A stretch of 64,000 bases of DNA. It comes from a virus. Positions 16,488 to 23,706 of this stretch are shown piece after piece. A program made the translations under genes and the position numbers. Location of the stretch: IMG/VR virus record IMGVR_UViG_3300027971_000044, positions 17,487 through 81,486 of that record; one strand, 5' to 3'. Every line of letters starts with the position of its first letter. Position 1 is the stretch's first letter. The notes beneath the pieces are model-generated. The model was given only the letters and a program-made list of their open reading frames with translations, was not told the DNA's origin and ran no database searches.

Positions 16488-17822
16488 ATGAATATTGAAA
16501 AGTCTTTATGGACTAGCCATGGCAATGACATTAACTTGTCTGTTCCTTTCACTAAAGTTAACCGTGAAAATAGAACTGTCTCTGGTTTTGCAACACTCGA
16601 CAATGTAGACCAAACTGGTGACGTTGTAACTTCTGAAGCAAGCGTAAAGGCATTTGAAAGCTTTCGTGGGAACATCCGTGAAATGCATGGATCTCTTGCA
16701 GTTGGAAAGATGGTTTCTTTTAAGCCAGAAACTTTCTATGATCCAACAACCAAAGAGTTTTATAACGGAGTTTATGTAACAGCATACATTTCAAAAGGCG
16801 CACAAGATAGCTGGGAGAAAGTTCTAGATGGAACTCTTTCAGGATTCTCAATCGGCGGGAAGATTAAAGAGTCAGATAACGAAGTTAATAAAGCTACAGG
16901 TAAAACTGTAAGATTTATTAAAGACTACGAATTGATGGAGCTATCAATTGTAGATTCTCCAGCAAATGAGCTATGTAACATTCTTTCTATTCAGAAAGTA
17001 AATGGACAATACATTGCAAAGGGTATAGCAGTAGATGTTGTAACCGAAAATATTTTTTACTGTGAAGACAGTAATTCTGTTTTTATCTCAACAGATAAGA
17101 CATATGACTCACCAGTATCTGGTAAGCCAGCACAACTAATTGGTTGGGTTGAGAGTTCAGATGTTAATAAAGCAAAAGAGATTGATAAGATTCTTGATGC
17201 ATATAAGCATTCAAGATTTACGTTGCCTGATACACAAAAAATTGCAAAACAGGCAAACGCAGAAGGAGGTAATGAAATGTCAGAAAACACAGAAAACGTA
17301 GTTACTGAAGATGTTGCAGTCGATGCAGCAGTTGAAGTAGCCGTTGAAGAGACAGCAGTTGTTGCAGAAGATGCAGCTCCAGCTGAGGCTCCTGCAGAAG
17401 CAGTAGCAGAAGACGTTCCTGCCGAGACTCTGGAAAAAGCAGCCGAAGTATCAGAAGATAAGGTTGATGAACCTGATTTTGCAAAGATGTTAGGCGATCT
17501 AAAAGGCTTTTTCTCAGAAACTCTAAATAAGGCATCTGAAGCAAATGCAGCACAAGTTACAACAATCCAAGAGACTGTTGAAGCTTTCAGCAAGAGCGTA
17601 GATGCTAGAATTTCAGAGTTGGCAGAACAACACACAGTACTTTCAAGTGCTGTAAATGATATCAAGAGCACGATTGATGGTGTACAAAAGCGTGTCGACG
17701 CAGTAGAATCAGAGACTGCAATTAAGAAGTCTTCAGATCTTGGCCGATCAGAAGAAGTAACAATCAAAAAATCCAAATGGAACGGTTCTTTCCTCGGTTC
17801 CGTGAACGAAATATTTAACTAA
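16488..17822 (+). CDS. Prohead serine protease fused to scaffold domain
   Basis: A 444-residue protein. Residues 20-165 match the HK97-type (S78) prohead protease. His67 (REMHGSL) and Ser121 (LSGFSIGG) are the catalytic pair, and Glu151 is in ELMELSIVDSP. A linker of about 100 residues leads to a very acidic Ala/Glu/Val-rich stretch (about 264-325) and a coiled coil (about 335-420), as in scaffolding proteins. The protease matures the procapsid and cuts away the scaffold. A strong internal start at 17277 should also give scaffold alone. The start has no Shine-Dalgarno and a -10 box 7 nt upstream. Confidence 0.88.
   Translation: MNIEKSLWTSHGNDINLSVPFTKVNRENRTVSGFATLDNVDQTGDVVTSEASVKAFESFRGNIREMHGSLAVGKMVSFKPETFYDPTTKEFYNGVYVTAYISKGAQDSWEKVLDGTLSGFSIGGKIKESDNEVNKATGKTVRFIKDYELMELSIVDSPANELCNILSIQKVNGQYIAKGIAVDVVTENIFYCEDSNSVFISTDKTYDSPVSGKPAQLIGWVESSDVNKAKEIDKILDAYKHSRFTLPDTQKIAKQANAEGGNEMSENTENVVTEDVAVDAAVEVAVEETAVVAEDAAPAEAPAEAVAEDVPAETLEKAAEVSEDKVDEPDFAKMLGDLKGFFSETLNKASEANAAQVTTIQETVEAFSKSVDARISELAEQHTVLSSAVNDIKSTIDGVQKRVDAVESETAIKKSSDLGRSEEVTIKKSKWNGSFLGSVNEIFN
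17263..17270 (+). promoter_or_regulatory. Consensus internal Shine-Dalgarno (AAGGAGGT)
   Basis: AAGGAGGT matches the 16S rRNA tail over eight bases. It lies 6 nt before an in-frame ATG at 17277, in the middle of the protease-scaffold gene and exactly at the boundary to the acidic scaffold part. Confidence 0.75.
17277..17822 (+). CDS. Scaffolding protein from an in-frame internal start
   Basis: 181 residues from Met264 of the protease-scaffold, in the same frame, ending at the same stop. Sequence support is the AAGGAGGT 6 nt upstream, better than the site of most genes here. The product holds only the acidic Ala/Glu-rich segment and the coiled coil, and ends NGSFLGSVNEIFN, which may contact the capsid protein. 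Nested protease/scaffold genes are established in lambda (C/Nu3) and relatives. Expression here is inferred. Confidence 0.65.
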   Translation: MSENTENVVTEDVAVDAAVEVAVEETAVVAEDAAPAEAPAEAVAEDVPAETLEKAAEVSEDKVDEPDFAKMLGDLKGFFSETLNKASEANAAQVTTIQETVEAFSKSVDARISELAEQHTVLSSAVNDIKSTIDGVQKRVDAVESETAIKKSSDLGRSEEVTIKKSKWNGSFLGSVNEIFN

Positions 17823-17836
17823 GGTAGGTATAAATA

Positions 17837-18886
17837 ATGAGCAATGAAACATTAGAAAAAGCAATTGCAACTGGCACAACAGCCCGTGGTACATTTGCTT
17901 CAACAACTGGTGGTTCTGGAGTACACACAGCTAGCGAGTCTGGCAATGGTGGTCTTCTTAACCCTGAACAGTCTGCCCGCTTCCTTGACTATATGTTCGA
18001 CGCAACCGTAATCGGTAAAGTTGCACGTACAGTTCGTATGAAGTCAGACACAGCCGAGATTGACCGTATGTCCGTTGGTGAGAAGCTTATGAAGCTTGCA
18101 ACTGAAGGAGATAACGATGCTGCTAATAGTGCAGTAACTTTCTCAAAGATTTCTCTAACAACAAAGAAACTCCGCATGGACTGGGAGCTTTCAACTGAGT
18201 CTCTAGAAGACAACATCGAAGGTGCAGATCTAGAAGATCATATTGCACGTTTGATGGCAACACAGGCAGGAAATGACATCGAAGATGTTATTCTTAACGG
18301 TGACACATCTCTAACAGGAGACGCTCTTTACAAGTCATTTGATGGCGTTGTAAAGAAGGCAAAGGCATCAGGTCGCGTCGTAGACGCAGCAGGTGCTGAA
18401 GTTTCTCGTGAAGTATTCAACAAGGCACTTAAGGCTATGCCACGTAAGTACAAGCAACGTCGTGCAGACCTTCGCTTCCTTGCTGGATCAAACTTGATTC
18501 AGGACTTCCTATACAAGAACAGTATTGGAACAAACCAGACAATTCCACAGGACATCGCTTCAAGCGTAATCCGTGGCGGAGTCGCACCACTAGGTGGACC
18601 TGCAGGATACGTAGCACCATTCGCGTTCGGTATTCCGATCATCGAAGTTCCGCTACTTGCAGAAGCACAGACTGGTACACACTCAGGAGCTTCAGGTTCA
18701 CACGGAGATATCCACTTGTCATTCCCAAATAACGTAGTTATTGGTGTCAAGCGTGATGTAACTGTTTACCGTTTCTTCTGGCCACGTAAGGACTCAATCG
18801 AGTACACAATGTACACTCGTGTTGGCGTCCAGATCGAACAAGCAGATGCTTGGGTTGTCGTAAAGAACGTTAAGGTTGCTTCTTAA
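17837..18886 (+). CDS. Major capsid protein, HK97 fold
   Basis: A 349-residue protein directly after the scaffold and before a strong terminator. The N-terminal arm (about 1-45) precedes LNPEQSARFLDYMFDATVIG. Then come KKLRMDWELSTESLEDNIEG, a helix and nucleotide-like VILNGDTSLTG, the P-domain region around RRADLRFLAGSNLIQDFLY, and C-terminal strands with GVKRDVTVYRFFWPRKDS. This is the order of HK97-type capsid proteins of actinophages. Codons ending in C and the codon CGT are more frequent than in neighbouring genes, as expected for a very highly expressed gene. Confidence 0.88.
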   Translation: MSNETLEKAIATGTTARGTFASTTGGSGVHTASESGNGGLLNPEQSARFLDYMFDATVIGKVARTVRMKSDTAEIDRMSVGEKLMKLATEGDNDAANSAVTFSKISLTTKKLRMDWELSTESLEDNIEGADLEDHIARLMATQAGNDIEDVILNGDTSLTGDALYKSFDGVVKKAKASGRVVDAAGAEVSREVFNKALKAMPRKYKQRRADLRFLAGSNLIQDFLYKNSIGTNQTIPQDIASSVIRGGVAPLGGPAGYVAPFAFGIPIIEVPLLAEAQTGTHSGASGSHGDIHLSFPNNVVIGVKRDVTVYRFFWPRKDSIEYTMYTRVGVQIEQADAWVVVKNVKVAS

Positions 18887-18911
18887 TTAATTAAGAAATA
18901 GCCCCAGAAAG

Positions 18912-18937
18912 GCCCCCAATTAATTTTGGGGGCTTTT
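18912..18937 (+). terminator. Rho-independent terminator after capsid gene
   Basis: GCCCCCAA (18912-18919) pairs with TTGGGGGC (18926-18933), with a short A/T loop, followed by TTTT. It ends the capsid transcript. Confidence 0.85.
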
Positions 18938-18962
18938 CATTTTAATTTAACAATGCTATAAT
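18934..18962 (+). promoter_or_regulatory. Promoter with extended -10 AATGCTATAAT
   Basis: TTTTCA (18934-18939), 17-nt spacer, TATAAT (18957-18962) with TG upstream. The -35 overlaps the terminator tail. It restarts transcription into the connector genes from 18988, which has an AAAGGAGA leader. Confidence 0.6.
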
Positions 18963-18987
18963 TGAAGAACCTAACAAAGGAGAATAT

Positions 18988-19395
18988 ATGTCATTTGAGA
19001 CATTGAAAGTAGCAGAACTCAGAAAAGTTGCAGAGGACTTTGCAGTTGACACTGATGGACTAAAGAATAAGGCCGATATTGTTGCCGCTCTTACCGAAGA
19101 GGGAGTAACTTGGTCTGTTTACCAAAAGACTATTAAGGATATTGAAAAAGCGGCAGACGAATTCAGCGAAGATGCAGAAGAGATTCTTCCAAGATTTAAT
19201 CCTGATGCTCAGCCAGAAAATACATTGCTAGTCAGAATGACTAGAGAGAATTATAGATATGATATTCTTAACTATACATTTACAAAAGAGCATCCTTTTG
19301 TCGCAATGACATCAGAAGACGCTCAAGAAATTTTTGACAAGGAGGAGGGTTTCCGCTTAGCAACTCCAAAGGAAGTTCAGGAGTACTACGCTTAA
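18988..19395 (+). CDS. Head protein with SAP/Rho-N-like N-terminus
   Basis: A 135-residue acidic protein. Residues 4-35 (LKVAELRKVAEDFAVDTDGL then KADIVAAL) fit the helix-extended-helix of SAP/Rho-N-type domains, found in small head proteins after the capsid gene of many actinophages. The remainder (ILPRFNPDAQPENTLLVRMT ... FVAMTSEDAQEIF) looks like a small beta domain. It probably contributes to head completion or DNA contact; the function is inferred from position. Confidence 0.6.
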   Translation: MSFETLKVAELRKVAEDFAVDTDGLKNKADIVAALTEEGVTWSVYQKTIKDIEKAADEFSEDAEEILPRFNPDAQPENTLLVRMTRENYRYDILNYTFTKEHPFVAMTSEDAQEIFDKEEGFRLATPKEVQEYYA

Positions 19396-19405
19396 CCTTT
19401 ATTAA

Positions 19406-20386
19406 ATGGAAATTCTAGTAGGTTCAAATTCACCAGTAACGCACAAAGTGTTTTGGCAGGGGCAACTAACTGACTCAGACAGTCTTCCAGTTGTTCGGCT
19501 ATATGACATTACAGAAGATCCAGCAATATCTCCACCTATAAATCCTGGAACAATACTTGCAACATTAACGGCTGTAAAGTCGGAAGTAGATGCGGGTACA
19601 TATGTTGTGTATATTCCAGTATCATACACTACCAGACAAAGACAGCTTAGATTGAGTTGGTCATACACAGTTGGCTCAGTTTCTACAGAAAAGAACCATA
19701 AGATTTATGTGCAGACTCCATATACAGATTTGAGCCAAGCAATTGATTCTTTAGGGTTGGGATCTGATTTTTCAGATCCTAATTCTAAATCATATTTTGA
19801 ATTATGCAGTGCTGAAAGATACGCTAGAAAATTAATTGAAGCATATACTCAGCAACAGTTTTACTTATACGATGACGTGCAGATTGCATATGGATCAGGG
19901 TCAGATGTCTTGCCACTTCCTTATAAATTAGCAGAACTGCATGAGCTATATCAAAATGATATCTTGCTTTTAAATACTTTAACTAATGTTAATAATTGGA
20001 ACTACAACACAATCATTTCAGAGAGCGGATTTGGAATAAGAATTAATAGAGCAAATATGCTTGATAATACTGTGTATACAGCAAACGGCATGGTTCCTCC
20101 TCCAACAAATGATGTATGGAATGGGGTATTTAAACAGGGAGTAACATACAGAGTTCAAGGCAAGTTTGGATGGGAAGAAGTTCCTGATGAAGTTGATCTT
20201 GCATGCATTGAATTAATGAAAGATTATTTTTCAAAAGATAAGGTTTGGCGTAATAAGTACATGAAGTCAATTCAAACATTTGACTGGAAATTCGAGTACA
20301 ATTCTGGTACATATTCAGGAACAGGCAATCTCTATGCAGATCAACTACTTCTTCCGTATGTTATCAATAAAATGGTTGTGATCTAA
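19406..20386 (+). CDS. Head-tail connector protein
   Basis: A 326-residue protein. The N-terminal third is a beta-rich domain (SNSPVTHKVFWQGQLTDSDS) resembling phage beta-sandwich adaptor domains. The remainder is the connector-like part: YFELCSAERYARKLIEAYTQ, with helices and EEVPDEVDLACIELMKDYFS, typical of gp6/gp15-like adaptor proteins that dock on the portal. Its TAATG overlap with the next gene and its position after capsid and Rho-N protein support this. A domain fusion at the N-terminus is unusual for the family. Confidence 0.65.
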   Translation: MEILVGSNSPVTHKVFWQGQLTDSDSLPVVRLYDITEDPAISPPINPGTILATLTAVKSEVDAGTYVVYIPVSYTTRQRQLRLSWSYTVGSVSTEKNHKIYVQTPYTDLSQAIDSLGLGSDFSDPNSKSYFELCSAERYARKLIEAYTQQQFYLYDDVQIAYGSGSDVLPLPYKLAELHELYQNDILLLNTLTNVNNWNYNTIISESGFGIRINRANMLDNTVYTANGMVPPPTNDVWNGVFKQGVTYRVQGKFGWEEVPDEVDLACIELMKDYFSKDKVWRNKYMKSIQTFDWKFEYNSGTYSGTGNLYADQLLLPYVINKMVVI

Positions 20387-20811
20387 TGTATGATCTTGTT
20401 GACTCCGTTATGCCTATGTTCTTGGATGTCTACAGACAGTTTGATTTACAAGATCCAGATACAGGTTCTATAAAAAAAGAATGGCAGTTTGATAGAACAG
20501 TTCCTTGCAGCGCTAAAGGTATTATCAGTAACTCTTCTTCCAGCAGAACTGGAGATAGACAAGTAATGTCTAATAAATATACTAATGATCAAATTTTACA
20601 AATTAGAACATCAGAAAAAATAACTTTAAGAGAAAAAATTACAAATATTAGAGACTCAGAAGGAACTGTAATTTGGGAAGAATTAAATTTTCCAACTAAC
20701 ACTCCTACAGTTTTTGAGTTAATGGGAACTACTCCAATGACAGATCCACTGGGCGGAGTTCTAGGATATAACTCTACTGTCAAGAGATCGGAAAACCAGA
20801 CAATTGGATAA
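20386..20811 (+). CDS. Head closure (stopper)-like protein
   Basis: A 141-residue beta-rich protein starting MYDLVDSVMPMFLDVYRQFD, with QDPDTGSIKKEWQFDRTVPC and KYTNDQILQIRTSEKITLRE. Size, beta character and position after the connector fit the SPP1 gp16-like stopper that closes the portal channel. The family call rests on position more than motif. Its end overlaps the next start. Confidence 0.55.
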   Translation: MYDLVDSVMPMFLDVYRQFDLQDPDTGSIKKEWQFDRTVPCSAKGIISNSSSSRTGDRQVMSNKYTNDQILQIRTSEKITLREKITNIRDSEGTVIWEELNFPTNTPTVFELMGTTPMTDPLGGVLGYNSTVKRSENQTIG

Positions 20812-21586
20812 TAGCTCACTACTAGTCACGGCTGCCAGCGGTCTTCAAAAAGGCATGGCGGGAACTAAAGGCACCGTTTTAAGAGATAGCACAGTAGCAC
20901 AAATATCTGCTGCAATATATTATCACGCACAAGTAGTATCTAAACTAACAACAAATAAACAATTTCAAAAGAAATTTCAGTCTGTAATATTTAAACAAAT
21001 AGAAGAAGACTTTGGTCTATATGTAGACTCACAATCAAGAATGAATCCTAAGTCTTTGCATCATGTGTACGAGTGGAAAAAGACGGGAAACAAAAATTCA
21101 AGATTATTTAAGCTAAAGGTATTGTCTACAGACGGACTTTCATTTAAAATTACATCTAGCTTTTTGCCTTCTAAATCTGCCGTCCCAAATCAATTTGGAA
21201 AGAGAAGACACGTATTTATTAATAAAGCATCCGTGATGGAAGCTGGAATACCTCTAGTAATCCGCCCTAAGTTCGCAGAGCGCTTAGTATTTGAAACTAG
21301 TACTGGAGTAGTATATATGCCCAAAGGGGCTTCTGTGACCGTTACAAGGCCTGGTGGAGGCAAAGCTACTGGAAGGTTCCAAATAGCTTACGCACAATTC
21401 TTTACTGGCAATCTAGTAAATACAGCAATTAAAAGATCTGGCTTCCAACAACTATTTAATTCATCACTAACTAAAGCAATGAGAGTCCCATCAGATGTTA
21501 GAAAAGTTAAATATTCATTTAATGCTAACACATTAAATATGAATGCAGAATCAGCAATTGCTTCAGCATTTGGAGGTGCAGTATGA
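20804..21586 (+). CDS. Neck/tail completion protein (HK97 gp10-like position)
   Basis: 260 residues from a TTG start overlapping the upstream stop; no ATG fits before a long conserved-looking stretch. It opens MDNSSLLVTAASGLQKGM, with helices around QVVSKLTTNKQFQKKF, then HHVYEWKKTGNKNSRLFKL and RRHVFINKASVMEAGIPLVI. The order connector, stopper, this gene and terminator points to a tail-completion role. No named family was recognised. The tail terminator follows with an ATGA overlap. Confidence 0.5.
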   Translation: MDNSSLLVTAASGLQKGMAGTKGTVLRDSTVAQISAAIYYHAQVVSKLTTNKQFQKKFQSVIFKQIEEDFGLYVDSQSRMNPKSLHHVYEWKKTGNKNSRLFKLKVLSTDGLSFKITSSFLPSKSAVPNQFGKRRHVFINKASVMEAGIPLVIRPKFAERLVFETSTGVVYMPKGASVTVTRPGGGKATGRFQIAYAQFFTGNLVNTAIKRSGFQQLFNSSLTKAMRVPSDVRKVKYSFNANTLNMNAESAIASAFGGAV

Positions 21587-22092
21587 CAGACTATAAGGCA
21601 GATATAATGCTTGATTTAAGAAAGTACCTTTGGTCTGAATTAAAAGCTAATAATATTTTTACAGCCACGGACTATTATTCAGACAATATAGGTCAAGAGA
21701 TTGTTCCAATTATTCCAGTTCAACAGTCTCCAGAAATGAATCAATTTTTGAGCGGGAAGAAGCACATAGTCTATGACAAGATAGGGTTATCATATGAAGA
21801 CAACTGGGCTATATGCTGTGAGCAGATTCTGTTCACTATATATTCAATAGATGTTTCAGATATAAATGAGGTTAGAAACCTAATGACAGATTTATTCAGA
21901 AGAATGGATGATTCAGCTAGGGATGCAAATGCCTATTCTGGCATATCCAAGAAGTTTAAATTCTTCAGCATATTTGTTGCTGATATTTCTCCAACAGCCC
22001 CATCCGAAGAATTGGCAGGATTCCTATCAGCAGATGTAATCCTTGAGGTTAAATACGCAAGACACCTAGGCCTTACTGGACGCTTTGCTTAA
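21583..22092 (+). CDS. Tail terminator-like protein
   Basis: A 169-residue alpha/beta protein starting MTDYKADIMLDLRKYLWSEL, with IVPIIPVQQSPEMNQFL and a central YEDNWAICCEQILFTIYSID. The pattern (N-terminal helix, strands, long helix DINEVRNLMTDLFRRMDD) fits tail terminator proteins that cap the tube. It directly precedes the tube protein gene. The evidence is mainly order and size. Confidence 0.55.
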   Translation: MTDYKADIMLDLRKYLWSELKANNIFTATDYYSDNIGQEIVPIIPVQQSPEMNQFLSGKKHIVYDKIGLSYEDNWAICCEQILFTIYSIDVSDINEVRNLMTDLFRRMDDSARDANAYSGISKKFKFFSIFVADISPTAPSEELAGFLSADVILEVKYARHLGLTGRFA

Positions 22093-22093
22093 T

Positions 22094-22122
22094 TTGCCTT
22101 TGGGCGCATTATACTCTATTAT
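22094..22122 (+). promoter_or_regulatory. Weak candidate promoter before the tail tube gene
   Basis: TTGCCT (22094-22099), 17-nt spacer, TATTAT (22117-22122), in the 117-nt gap before the tube gene. The same TTGCCT occurs at 16452. The -10 is poor. A long A/T-rich leader ends in TAGGAGGAAA before the ATG at 22210. Confidence 0.3.
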
Positions 22123-22209
22123 TGTACATAGAGGGAAGGGCCTAGCCAGCCAAGATTTAATGATTTACAACAATATATATATATTTTTATAAATAGGAGG
22201 AAAATAACT

Positions 22210-22920
22210 ATGGCACAATCCGTAGGTAATGCTAAAAATATTCTAGTTGGCGCATCTCCATTGTTCTTGTCGAATGTTGACATTAACGATTCAGATTATA
22301 TCGCTAACGCAGAAGCAGGCGTAGCAATCTCATCAGGTGCAACAACAGTTGGAGTTCCAGCTTTTGCACCAGGAGCATCATACGCAACTACGCTTAATAA
22401 CGTAAACCAAACAGCAGGACTTTTTGGATACCGTAACGTTGGTTTTACTAACAATGGTCTTCAAATCACATATAACCCAACATTCGATTCAGTAACAGTT
22501 GATCAGCTACTTGATACAGCTAAGCTGTTCAAGTCTGCAATGGAAGTTATGATCGCAACAGAAATGTCAGAAGGTACTCTAGAGAACATCGTAACAGTGT
22601 TCGGACAGAGCTCAAGCACACTTTCAGCAGTAACTGGAACATCTACAACTACCAAGCAAGAACTTGGTCTAGCAGCAGGATCACTTGGTGCCGCTCCAAC
22701 AGAGCGTCAACTAATTGCAGTAGGACAGGCTCCAACAGCAGGTTCAACTTCATCTGAGCGTGTATATTATGCACGTCGTGTTTTGTCTGTACAACAGTCA
22801 CAGCACTCTCTTGCACGTACAACTGCGACCACATTCCCAGTGACTTTCCGTCTTCTACCAGATGCTAACTACTCTGGCTCAGAATACGGCAAGATTATTG
22901 ACCGTGTATTAGTAGTATAA
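22210..22920 (+). CDS. Major tail (tube) protein
   Basis: A 236-residue protein with a strong ribosome binding site (TAGGAGGAAA). It opens MAQSVGNAKNILVGASPLFL and is beta-rich: AGLFGYRNVGFTNNGLQITY, then TAKLFKSAMEVMIATEMSEG, with C-terminal FPVTFRLLPDANYSGSEYG. Tube proteins are the most abundant tail component. Codon use (CGT, AAC, TTC) resembles the capsid gene, and a strong terminator follows, both expected for high expression. It lies between the tail terminator and the chaperones, the classic position. Confidence 0.82.
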   Translation: MAQSVGNAKNILVGASPLFLSNVDINDSDYIANAEAGVAISSGATTVGVPAFAPGASYATTLNNVNQTAGLFGYRNVGFTNNGLQITYNPTFDSVTVDQLLDTAKLFKSAMEVMIATEMSEGTLENIVTVFGQSSSTLSAVTGTSTTTKQELGLAAGSLGAAPTERQLIAVGQAPTAGSTSSERVYYARRVLSVQQSQHSLARTTATTFPVTFRLLPDANYSGSEYGKIIDRVLVV

Positions 22921-22940
22921 TAAATTCAATTTATTAATGA

Positions 22941-22967
22941 AAACCCCCAGGAAACTGGGGGTTTCTC
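22941..22967 (+). terminator. Rho-independent terminator after tube gene
   Basis: AAACCCCCAG (22941-22950), loop GAAA, CTGGGGGTTT (22955-22964): a perfect 10-bp stem with a GNRA tetraloop, then a short T/C run. Confidence 0.85.
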
Positions 22968-22969
22968 AT

Positions 22970-22998
22970 TTGTGTCGATAATATCTATATGTTATAAT
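22970..22998 (+). promoter_or_regulatory. Promoter for tail chaperone/tape measure operon
   Basis: TTGTGT (22970-22975), 17-nt spacer, TGT then TATAAT (22993-22998). It lies right after the terminator and reads into 23028, whose leader contains TAGGAGGATT. Confidence 0.6.
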
Positions 22999-23027
22999 AA
23001 TTAAGACTAGATCCTAGGAGGATTAAA

Positions 23028-23360
23028 TTGGCAACAACAGTATATAGCGTAGAAGAACTAACGCTTCAAAATGGCTCAACGGTTAAGCTTAAGCCATTGA
23101 GTATCAAAGAGCTAAGAAAATTTATGCTCGTATTACAGGCAGCAAGCAATTCAACTACAGAAGATCAAACACTTAATGTATTAATTGATGCGGTTGCAGT
23201 AGCACTTGAAAAACAACTACCAGATTTGGTAGCAGATAGAGATGCATTAGAAGATGCACTCGACGTCCCCACAATCAATCGCATACTTGAGGTATGTGGT
23301 GGGATTAAGATGGACGACCCAAACCTTCTAGCGGCAGCGGTTCTGGCTGGTCAGAATTAG
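23028..23360 (+). CDS. Tail assembly chaperone, short form
   Basis: 110 residues from a TTG start with GGAGG 6-7 nt upstream. It opens MATTVYSVEELTLQNGSTVK and continues LKPLSIKELRKFMLVLQAAS, the usual beginning of siphovirus tail chaperones (lambda G position). It coats the tape measure before tube polymerisation. Near its end (23318-23324) is the heptamer CCCAAAC in the correct frame for a -1 slip, giving the longer fusion form. Confidence 0.85.
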   Translation: MATTVYSVEELTLQNGSTVKLKPLSIKELRKFMLVLQAASNSTTEDQTLNVLIDAVAVALEKQLPDLVADRDALEDALDVPTINRILEVCGGIKMDDPNLLAAAVLAGQN

Positions 23361-23695
23361 ATTTAGCCGCTTTAGAAGGTGAAGTTTTTCTTCTAGGTCA
23401 CTGGAAGAATTACGAAGAACTAGAAGAAAGTCTTTCGATGCCAGAGCTTATTCAAACATTGAAGTCTTTTAAGAAGCAAAAGTCGGAAGACAGAAAGTTT
23501 ACGGCAAGTCTTAAAGGAATAGATCTAGATGTAACTGAGGAAGACGCAGGGACTCAAGCAAAAACTTTTGAAGATGTGCAAAGACAAGCTCTTGGTATAA
23601 ATGCTTCAGGTGATGATATAGTTTCCTTACAGGGAAGCTTTGCAGAACAAGCAGGGTTTGGAATTGGGGCAGGTCTAGGCTACATAGAGGAGTAA
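23028..23695 (+). CDS. Tail assembly chaperone, frameshift fusion (lambda GT-like)
   Basis: After a -1 shift at CCCAAAC the first 99 residues join a second part beginning PSSGSGSGWSELDLAALEGE. It continues with FLLGHWKNYEELEESLSMPE and ends GAGLGYIEE, about 222 residues in all. The SGSG linker followed by an acidic helix is typical of actinophage GT-type fusions. An ATG at 23438 lies inside the second part but has no good ribosome binding site and would lose its first 38 residues, so frameshifting is the better reading. The minor form links chaperone to tape measure. Confidence 0.85.
23318..23324 (+). other. Programmed -1 ribosomal frameshift site CCCAAAC
   Basis: In the zero frame the codons read GAC CCA AAC, so the heptamer is C CCA AAC, the X XXY YYZ form. 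The -1 frame is open from 23309 to the stop at 23693-23695. The zero frame stops 12 codons after the heptamer, at 23358-23360. Confidence 0.88.
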
Positions 23696-23706
23696 CATAA
23701 AGATAA

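Noticed and set aside
17057-17776. 239-residue reverse-strand ORF opposite the protease-scaffold gene
   Set aside because: It is made of Ser/Ala/Thr runs caused by the acidic repeats of the scaffold on the other strand.
23438-23695. Independent second chaperone gene from the ATG at 23438
   Set aside because: It lacks a ribosome binding site. The conserved linker and acidic helix lie upstream of this ATG in the same frame and are reached through the CCCAAAC slip.
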